A DNA stretch of 64,000 nucleotides, from contig LCZK01000002.1 in assembly GCA_001025035.1 (NCBI GenBank), forward strand, positions 62,001 to 126,000, in the 5' to 3' direction. Both the position numbers and the translations under genes were made by a program. Shown piece after piece: positions 58,403 to 64,000 of this stretch (positions within the stretch are counted from its first letter, which is position 1; each line of letters opens with the position of its first letter). The DNA is from Actinobacteria bacterium IMCC26207 (GTDB lineage Bacteria > Actinomycetota > Acidimicrobiia > Acidimicrobiales > Microtrichaceae). The notes below the pieces were generated by a model. It saw only the letters and a program-made list of their open reading frames with translations. It did not search any database and was not told the origin of the DNA.

Positions 58403-59573
58403 CGCAGAACTGCTGCAACTGCTCTTCACGCGGTACTCGTCCGATCCCCGGCCCCGTCGGCAAGATCAGTTCGCCAGCAGGGTTCACGTTGATTGGATCA
58501 CAGATATCGGTCTCGACATACTGCTGACTCGGCCCCAGATCTGTAGGCAGATTGCAACCAGGCAAAGCCGCTACGACTGCTGCGCCCGCACGCCCGATTC
58601 CAAGTTCCAACATGCCACCAACAAAAACGCCGAGGCCTGCAGAAGATGCAGTTTCCACTGCCAAAGCAGCCGCTCGCAGGCCTCCTAATCGAGCAGGCTT
58701 GACCGAGACCACATCAACAGCTTCCGCCTGCACGGCAAACTTCACTGCGTCTATCGAGGACAGCGATTCATCTAAGGCCAGCGGTGTGCGCATTAAGGAG
58801 CGCAGCCGCGCAAGCTCCTCCCAAGGCAATCCTGCAGGGAACGGCTGTTCCAGAAAATCCAACCCCAAGGCATCTACTGCCTGAATCTCACTCAGGCCGG
58901 CGTAACTCCCGTTTGCATCGGCTGCTAGCGGTAGGTCGCCAATGGCCGCACGAACCGCTAGGAGCTCCTCGACATCGTGACCGGGGGCAATCTTGATTTT
59001 CACCATCGCAGCACCTCCATCAGCCGCTTCGCTCGCAAGCTCGGCAAGTTGCCTTGGTGAAGCGCCGAGGTCAGCTATGACCGCACAGCGCGAAAGTGCC
59101 TGCTTGGCAATCGGCCGCTCACCTGTCGGTGGGCTGCCGCTCAGACTGAGCAACTCCTCGAGCAGGGATCTTCCTTCCGAGCGGAGCCGGGCGTCGAGCG
59201 ATGCGTCCGCCAACGCAGCAGCAGAAGCAATCAGTCCCCCAGACCCAACAGACCCAACAGACCCAGCAGACCCAATAGACCCCGCAGACCCAACAGACAC
59301 AGCAGAGCTCGTAGCAGCAGCTAAGCCACTGCGCAGGACAGCGGGTCCTAGCTGAGTGGTCAGGCCAACCCAAGCCCTTTGCGTGGACTCAGTTACATAC
59401 CCATCAGATGACAGCGTGGGGCACTCGCCCCAGCCAACGGTGCCATCGAAAAGTTGCCAACTCACCAGAATCACATCGCGTATCTGTTCCGTTCCGTGAG
59501 CAGCAGAATGCTGGTGCAGCAGCGGAAGGTTGACTCGCAGAAATCGAATCTCTGCGGGGGCGTCCTGACTCAC
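58380..59573 (-). CDS. menC: o-Succinylbenzoate synthase
   Basis: A 397-residue enolase-superfamily enzyme that dehydrates SHCHC to o-succinylbenzoate. Seen: AMVKIKIAPGHD (catalytic Lys), LPLAADANGSY (metal Asp), DFLEQPF (metal Glu), LALDESLSS (metal Asp) and VVSVKPARLGG (second catalytic Lys). An N-proximal Gly-Ser insertion, from seven 9-bp units, lies in the lid domain. The start is GTG at 59573 (GTGA overlap with the upstream gene). Its last codons are part of the 15-bp array. Far from the other men genes. Confidence 0.93.
   Translation of the reverse strand: MSQDAPAEIRFLRVNLPLLHQHSAAHGTEQIRDVILVSWQLFDGTVGWGECPTLSSDGYVTESTQRAWVGLTTQLGPAVLRSGLAAATSSAVSVGSAGSIGSAGSVGSVGSGGLIASAAALADASLDARLRSEGRSLLEELLSLSGSPPTGERPIAKQALSRCAVIADLGASPRQLAELASEAADGGAAMVKIKIAPGHDVEELLAVRAAIGDLPLAADANGSYAGLSEIQAVDALGLDFLEQPFPAGLPWEELARLRSLMRTPLALDESLSSIDAVKFAVQAEAVDVVSVKPARLGGLRAAALAVETASSAGLGVFVGGMLELGIGRAGAAVVAALPGCNLPTDLGPSQQYVETDICDPINVNPAGELILPTGPGIGRVPREEQLQQFCVDEVWLN
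59241..59303 (-). repeat. Seven 9-bp tandem units inside menC
   Basis: Plus-strand units agacccaac, agacccaac, agacccagc, agacccaat, agaccccgc, agacccaac, agacacagc encode Gly-Ser-(Val/Ala/Ile) seven times, a flexible insertion in the N-terminal capping domain. Confidence 0.92.
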
Positions 59574-60031
59574 GAGCGAGATGTCGCTGCCGGCCAAGCC
59601 CGACACCAGCGCAGATACGTCAGCAAGTCATCCGGTTGAGCCACAGCAGTTCCATCACCACCGTAGGCAGTTACCATCCGAAATCGTAGGTACGCAGCAT
59701 CGGGCAGCGGCAGGAACGGGGCTCGTCGCCACCAACCTGATGGTGCAAGAAGAAACATCTGCCGAATAGCTGTGGGCCACAGCGATGGATGGCCCAGCAC
59801 GACCCGTATCATCGGCCAGGTGATTTGGGTTGAAGATCGGGTCACAGTCCTAGCTGCTCTCTGAAGTTTCTCAAGGTCTTGCCCCAAGAGTAGCGGGACT
59901 GCATCTTGGCGGACCGGTAGCTCAGCGCACTGCGAGCAGAGATGCTCTTCAACTCTGCGCAGCCAATCCAGCTCGGCCCACAGCCGCTGCCCCCAGCAAC
60001 GGTCCACGATCCTCACAGCCGGATGGGACAA
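59570..60031 (-). CDS. Small conserved protein of unknown function
   Basis: A 153-residue soluble protein, Trp- and Arg-rich (WLRRVEEHLCSQC, WPMIRVVLGHPSLWPTAI, AYLRFRMVTAYGGDG, PDDLLTYLRWCRAWP). I do not know its function. Its 5' end overlaps the ROK gene by 83 bp in another frame (or about 60 bp with a later GTG), and its stop overlaps menC (GTGA), so it is embedded in an operon with both. Confidence 0.7.
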   Translation of the reverse strand: MSHPAVRIVDRCWGQRLWAELDWLRRVEEHLCSQCAELPVRQDAVPLLLGQDLEKLQRAARTVTRSSTQITWPMIRVVLGHPSLWPTAIRQMFLLAPSGWWRRAPFLPLPDAAYLRFRMVTAYGGDGTAVAQPDDLLTYLRWCRAWPAATSRS

Positions 60032-60851
60032 TCCGTAGCCCAGAAGAGAAAGCTAGACGGGCGCTTCGATCAGCCTCTTGTTGAGCAGCCTGAAAGAATT
60101 CTTGCCCAAAGCCCAGAGCAACCGAGCCCGCAACAACTGCAAGTCGCAAGTCCAACAGGTTTGCTACCGAGGACACTGCTCGGCCGACTAGCAGTCCAGA
60201 TCTGCGCCGGATTTCCGTGGAGGCATACATGGCCGGCTCGCCAGTGAATGCTGCGATGGCCGCTCCCGAGACTTCAGCCTCTAGGCACCCTTGCGCCCCG
60301 CACACACAGTCACGGCCCTGAGGTTCAACAATGACGTGACCAATGTGACCAGCGTTACCGCAGCCCCCATCGAGAAGCGTTCCGTTCAGAACGATGCCTC
60401 CACCAACCCCGGTGGAAACCACCATCGCCATGTAGTCGGACTCACCGCGAGCAGCTCCTAGCCAACCCTCTGCTAGCGCGAACGCCTTGGCATCGTTGTC
60501 GATATAGGCGGGGATCGGATAGGTCCGCTGCAGACGCTCAAGCAGGGGAAAATCCTGCCATTGTGGAATGTTGAGCGGCGATACGGTCTGCCCGTGCAGC
60601 GTCATAGGTCCGCCGCAGCCAACACCAATCACATCGGGCGCAAGACGAGCTTGGGCTACAACAGAATCCATCAACCCCGTCAGCCGGTCGAAGAGGTCAA
60701 CACCAGCACCCTCCTGAGTCGCTATCTGCGAGCGGGCTAGCAGCTGTCCCTGGGTGTCGAGAATTGCAGCAGCAATCTTGGTTCCACCAATGTCTACGGC
60801 CAGCACCACCGAGTCTTGGGCAGGTGACTCCGGAGTTTTCTGGTGAACCAT
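59949..60851 (-). CDS. ROK-family sugar kinase (glucokinase-like)
   Basis: A 300-residue ATP-dependent sugar kinase. Seen: VVLAVDIGGTKIAAAILD (ATP phosphate loop), GVGCGGPMTLHGQTV, NDAKAFALAEGWLGAARG (catalytic Asp), TGVGGGIVLNGTLL, GHIGHVIVEPQGRDCVCGAQGCLEAEVSG with the zinc motif. Glucose or N-acyl-hexosamine is likely. The ATG at 60851 is used because it gives the family start; the frame to 61124 is antisense to moxR. A leaderless -10 (TAGTTT) lies 7 nt upstream. Confidence 0.92.
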   Translation of the reverse strand: MVHQKTPESPAQDSVVLAVDIGGTKIAAAILDTQGQLLARSQIATQEGAGVDLFDRLTGLMDSVVAQARLAPDVIGVGCGGPMTLHGQTVSPLNIPQWQDFPLLERLQRTYPIPAYIDNDAKAFALAEGWLGAARGESDYMAMVVSTGVGGGIVLNGTLLDGGCGNAGHIGHVIVEPQGRDCVCGAQGCLEAEVSGAAIAAFTGEPAMYASTEIRRRSGLLVGRAVSSVANLLDLRLAVVAGSVALGFGQEFFQAAQQEADRSARLAFSSGLRIVPSGCEDRGPLLGAAAVGRAGLAAQS

Positions 60852-60858
60852 CAGAAGA

Positions 60859-60864
60859 AAACTA
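60859..60864 (-). promoter_or_regulatory. -10 box of a leaderless promoter for the ROK gene
   Basis: TAGTTT on the minus strand ends 7 nt before the ATG at 60851. Confidence 0.5.
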
Positions 60865-60934
60865 CCAGTTACAGCACCTCTCAGCCGAGGAAGCTCTGAC
60901 AGACTGAACTCATTCGAACCTTGAAGGGACCCCG

Positions 60935-61900
60935 GTGAGCAGTACCCCGAGCAGTGCACAAGGCTCAACAACTTTTTCGGAACGCTTTGACTCGATCTGC
61001 GCCAATATCGGACTCGCCGTTCGGGGCAAGGAGCAGGTAGTCCGCCTGACCGTGACCAGCCTGGTGGCTCATGGGCACCTCCTGTTGGAGGACGTACCGG
61101 GAGTCGGAAAGACCTCGCTTGCAAAAGCAGTTGCTCGGTCTGTGGATGGCGAGTTTGCCCGGGTGCAGTGCACCCCTGACCTGCTTCCCTCGGATCTCAT
61201 CGGAACCTCGGTCTGGAATCAACAGGACGGCAGCTTTGCATTTCGCAGGGGACCTGTTTTTGCCAACCTGCTGCTAGCAGATGAGATCAATCGGGCATCG
61301 CCAAAGACTCAGTCCGCATTGCTCGAATCCATGGCAGAAGAACAAGTCACCGCAGATGGGACGACGTATCACCTCCCGAAACCATTCATGGTGATCGCCA
61401 CCGAGAACCCGCTCGAGCATCATGGGACTTTTCCGCTTCCCGAAAGTCAGCTCGACAGATTCATGATGAAGCTGTCTATTGGCTACCCGGGCAAAGAAGC
61501 CGAGCGGGCGTTGCTGCGCGAGCCGGACCACGACGCAGTCCTGAGTTCCTTAGCTGCAGTTACGACCTCTGCGGAGATCCTCGCGATGGGTGCTGCCGCT
61601 CAACAGTTGTACGTTGCCGACTCGCTGACGCAGTACCTAGTTGAGCTAGCGGATCAGTCTCGTAACAGCGCTCTGTTTGAACTTGGTATTTCGCCACGAG
61701 CAACACTTGGTCTGCTGCGCTCAGCGCGAGTCTGGGCGGCTGCCGAGGGCCGCAACTTTGTGACACCAGACGATTTCAAAAATCTTGCAGTGCCCGTGCT
61801 AGCGCACCGGGTCATCCTGAGTTCCGAAGCCCGCCACAAGGGACTCACTCCGGCCAGTGCCATTGAGGAATTGATCCGTTCAACCCCGATTACGCACTGA
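60935..61900 (+). CDS. MoxR-type AAA+ ATPase
   Basis: A 321-residue ATPase of the MoxR class, which acts as chaperone with DUF58 proteins. Seen: Walker A DVPGVGKTSLAKAVA, Walker B LLLADEINRASPKTQSALLESM, sensor 1 FMVIATENPLEHHGTFPLPESQLDRFMM and the C-terminal lid ISPRATLGLLRSARVWAAAEGR. GTG start with aaggga 5 nt upstream. Followed at once by DUF58 and TgpA genes (one operon), the usual cell-envelope-associated trio of actinobacteria. Confidence 0.95.
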   Translation: MSSTPSSAQGSTTFSERFDSICANIGLAVRGKEQVVRLTVTSLVAHGHLLLEDVPGVGKTSLAKAVARSVDGEFARVQCTPDLLPSDLIGTSVWNQQDGSFAFRRGPVFANLLLADEINRASPKTQSALLESMAEEQVTADGTTYHLPKPFMVIATENPLEHHGTFPLPESQLDRFMMKLSIGYPGKEAERALLREPDHDAVLSSLAAVTTSAEILAMGAAAQQLYVADSLTQYLVELADQSRNSALFELGISPRATLGLLRSARVWAAAEGRNFVTPDDFKNLAVPVLAHRVILSSEARHKGLTPASAIEELIRSTPITH

Positions 61901-61901
61901 G

Positions 61902-63098
61902 ATGCGCCTCACGCAGCGCGGTGCGGCTGTGCTCGCAACATCACCGGTCCTAGCGCTTGCAGCATGGCTGCTCGGATTGCCAGAGGCTGCGGTGCTGTCG
62001 GCCTGCGCTGCGCTCCTCGTACTCCTCGCTGCAGTCTGGACCAAAGTCAGTACAGCAGTTGTCGACATTCAGCGGTCAGTCCTGCCAACTCGACCAAGGG
62101 TAGGAGAACCCTGCCGGGTACAACTCCGAATCCTCAATACCTGTAGCCGTTCCACTGCTCCGCTCCTTCTGACCGAGCGCATAGAAGCTGTTGACTCGCT
62201 TCGCCTACAAATCGCTCCCGTTCCATCTGGCGAGCAGAGCATGACCAGCTACAACTTCCCCACTCATGTTCGAGGACGCCAACTTATTCTCCCAACGACT
62301 GTTCAGGTTGAAGACCCATTCGGTCTGCTGCGCTCCACCCACCCCGCAGGGACTGAGACTCAGGTTCTGGTACTGCCCCGACTCTGGCCACTCTCACCGC
62401 TTCCCGCAGTCCTCGGGCAAGAGAATCTGACACCATCGCACTCCGCAGCCTTCATCTCGAGGCCGGCAGAGGAGTTCGCTGGACTACGCGAGTACTTACC
62501 CGGTGACGATTTGCGGCGAATCCATTGGCCAACCACGGCACGGACTGGCCGGCCGGTGATGCGACAGTTTGAACTGCCGCTACAACACCGAACCACAGTG
62601 CTGCTTGACCTGATGAGTTCGGCTTCCTTCGAGCGCAGCGTCTCCGCTGCTGCGAGTGTGGTTGCCCTTGAGGCAGAACAAGGTGGTCTCATTCGCTTGG
62701 TGACCACGGCGGCCCAATCGGTTGCACTCAACGGAATTGAGTTCGTCAATGCTGCCGATCAGTTCGATCAACTTCAGGACCGCCTAGCTCTGGTAGAGCA
62801 GTCCCCAAAAGCCGTTTCCATTCAGAGTCTGCTGCAACTTCTTGATGCTCAAGATGGTGGCCGCCTAGTCATCTGTGCGGGCTCCATGACTACGACCGAC
62901 CTCGGCGCGATCCAGAGAGGTAGCCGGCAGTTTTCTTCGCGAGTACTGCTCACCTCGAGCGGATCGGAGCAGAAACAAGGCACGAATGATCAGGCCTCTG
63001 AGCAGCAGGGCTGGTTGCATCTGGATTGGCCAGATGGCTCGGCGCTGAATCGAGTGTGGGATGAAGCGACTCGCTCTGCCGCCGGAGCGAAACAGTGA
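61902..63098 (+). CDS. DUF58 domain protein
   Basis: A 398-residue protein with two N-terminal membrane helices (about residues 10-45) and a von Willebrand-type domain. The family motif is EFAGLREYLPGDDLRRIHWPTTARTGRPVMRQFE (about residues 190-225, a putative metal-ion site). Partner of the MoxR ATPase; the biochemical role is unknown. Starts one base after the moxR stop; its TGA overlaps the next gene's GTG (GTGA). Confidence 0.92.
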   Translation: MRLTQRGAAVLATSPVLALAAWLLGLPEAAVLSACAALLVLLAAVWTKVSTAVVDIQRSVLPTRPRVGEPCRVQLRILNTCSRSTAPLLLTERIEAVDSLRLQIAPVPSGEQSMTSYNFPTHVRGRQLILPTTVQVEDPFGLLRSTHPAGTETQVLVLPRLWPLSPLPAVLGQENLTPSHSAAFISRPAEEFAGLREYLPGDDLRRIHWPTTARTGRPVMRQFELPLQHRTTVLLDLMSSASFERSVSAAASVVALEAEQGGLIRLVTTAAQSVALNGIEFVNAADQFDQLQDRLALVEQSPKAVSIQSLLQLLDAQDGGRLVICAGSMTTTDLGAIQRGSRQFSSRVLLTSSGSEQKQGTNDQASEQQGWLHLDWPDGSALNRVWDEATRSAAGAKQ

Positions 63099-64000
63099 GG
63101 CCGCAGTCCTCACCCGGTGCACCCGCAGCACAGGGGGACGGGTCTAGTCGCAGACCTGATTCCGTTGCGGCCTGTGCCGCTGAACTCGGACTCTTGGCCT
63201 TGGCTCTTGGCACCGCAGCCAGCTTTCTACGTCTGTTTGACACTTGGAGCTTTGTGTCGGAGCTTGCCATTGCACTTGTTACCCCTTGGCTGCTTGCTCT
63301 GACTCTACGCAGATTACGGGTGGGCTTGGGTGCTGCGTTGGCTGCGCAACTGCTTGCGGCGGTGGTACTTCTCACAGCGCTTTTCGCTCCCGGAAGCAGC
63401 AGATTCTTGCTTCCCACTCCCGCAACAGCGCGCCTATTGAGCAGCAGTATCTCGACCTCGTTCACCGAATTTTCACAGCTCGTGGCTCCCGTGCCTGCAA
63501 CCAAAGGCTTCATAGTCGTCATTGCTGTCGGGTTCTGGCTGTTCATTAGTTTTGCCGATGCTGCTGCATTTCGATTCGCAGGTCCGGCTCAGGCAGCTAC
63601 GCCATTCCTGACCACCTTTCTTGCCATTGGCCTCCTCTCGAGAGACTCTGCGCGCATCAGTTCAACAGCGTGTTTTTTGGCGGGTCTTTTAGTCTTTACG
63701 GTCACACAGCTCACACTGAGAGCGGCTCGAACTCGCTGGGATGGGTTACCGCACAGAAGCGCAACTGCTGGCTTTGCGCGCTCGGCCGTCCTGATAGGCA
63801 GCCTCGCTGTCATTGGAGGACTACTTCTTGGACCTGCCGTAGCAGGGGCCACAGACCCAGTAGTCAACCTGCGACAGCTTGGTCGCGGGCCCGAACCCCG
63901 AACTGTTGTGAGCCCTTTTGTTGGAATCCGGTCGCTGCTCGGAGAGCGCAGCAACGAAGAGTTATTTACGGTCCGAGCCGATGCACCGGCTTATTGGAGG
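63095..64000 (+). CDS. TgpA-like transglutaminase membrane protein (partial)
   Basis: An open frame of 302 codons from GTG 63095 to the window edge. After a ~30-residue Ser/Gly/Pro/Ala-rich leader there are about six hydrophobic segments (FLRLFDTWSFVSELAIALVT, GLGAALAAQLLAAVVLLTAL, GFIVVIAVGFWLFISFADAA, FLTTFLAIGLL, FLAGLLVFTVTQLTL, AVLIGSLAVIGGLLLGPAVAG) and then PFVGIRSLLGERSNEELFTVRADAPAYWR, the segment preceding the transglutaminase domain in TgpA/DUF3488 proteins. The catalytic Cys-His-Asp part lies outside. Third gene of the moxR-DUF58-tgpA operon. Confidence 0.82.
   Translation, partial: MRPQSSPGAPAAQGDGSSRRPDSVAACAAELGLLALALGTAASFLRLFDTWSFVSELAIALVTPWLLALTLRRLRVGLGAALAAQLLAAVVLLTALFAPGSSRFLLPTPATARLLSSSISTSFTEFSQLVAPVPATKGFIVVIAVGFWLFISFADAAAFRFAGPAQAATPFLTTFLAIGLLSRDSARISSTACFLAGLLVFTVTQLTLRAARTRWDGLPHRSATAGFARSAVLIGSLAVIGGLLLGPAVAGATDPVVNLRQLGRGPEPRTVVSPFVGIRSLLGERSNEELFTVRADAPAYWR

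Noticed and set aside
60852-61124. Upstream extension of the ROK kinase
   Set aside because: Would be antisense to the moxR start and lacks family similarity; the ATG at 60851 gives the normal N-terminus.

Overview
The window looks like a chromosomal segment of a moderately GC-rich, mycelium-free-type actinobacterium (GC a little above half by eye), probably a small-genome aquatic lineage, though that last point is inference. Actinobacterial markers seen directly are: DivIVA/Wag31, SepF and YggT downstream of FtsZ; a bacterial proteasome activator (Bpa) homologue with a C-terminal Gly-Tyr-Ile end, which implies a Pup-proteasome system; a mycothiol-synthase-like acetyltransferase; a full classical menaquinone gene set apart from menB; a meso-diaminopimelate-type MurE; GTG starts and very many leaderless promoters (TAnnnT ending 6-9 nt before the start codon). 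There are no mobile elements, phage genes, CRISPR arrays, tRNAs or rRNAs that I can see; almost all of the window is housekeeping sequence.

Layout. 1-3.5 kb: histidine operon hisD-hisC-hisB-hisH (minus strand, hisH cut by the window edge). 3.6-11.7 kb: small helical protein, endonuclease III, mycothiol-synthase-like GNAT, RlmN, a sugar nucleotidyltransferase, a four-helix membrane protein, a MaoC hydratase, a lipoprotein peptidase and an acyl-CoA synthetase. 11.8-20.1 kb: menaquinone block menG-menF, alpha/beta hydrolase, menD/menH divergent pair, menA, a PH-like membrane protein and menE; menC lies far away at 58.4-59.6 kb and menB is not in the window. 20.1-35.6 kb: VOC protein, SDR, Gfo/Idh oxidoreductase, a DUF255 thioredoxin-fold protein, MMPL/RND exporter, nitroreductase, an uncharacterised conserved protein, DnaE, Bpa, a phosphodiesterase and an Rrf2 regulator. 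35.5-56.7 kb: the division and cell-wall (dcw) cluster, all minus strand, from mraZ through rsmH, ftsL, ftsI, murE, mraY, ftsW, murG, murC, murB, ftsQ and ftsZ to pgeF, yggS, sepF, yggT, divIVA, a TraR/DksA-like gene, lspA and rluD. 56.8-64 kb: lipoate ligase-like gene, NUDIX hydrolase, menC, a small conserved protein, ROK kinase, and a MoxR-DUF58-transglutaminase (TgpA) operon running off the right edge.

Four things stand out. (1) The dcw run from rsmH to ftsQ is stitched together by 1- or 4-nt start/stop overlaps, yet murF and murD are cleanly missing from the positions where nearly all bacteria carry them. (2) About twenty short tandem arrays (units of 8-34 bp) sit at gene ends, in intergenic gaps and in low-complexity protein tails; several begin as duplications that include a stop codon. 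This is the most unusual property of the sequence and looks like a genome-wide process rather than a gene-specific one. (3) Divergent gene pairs (nth/mshD-like, menD/menH, PH protein/menE) appear to share back-to-back -10 boxes that overlap at a TA step, giving compact bidirectional, largely leaderless promoters. (4) FtsI and the TraR/DksA-like protein both carry long basic Lys/Arg-Ala-Pro repeat tails resembling histone-H1-like tails.
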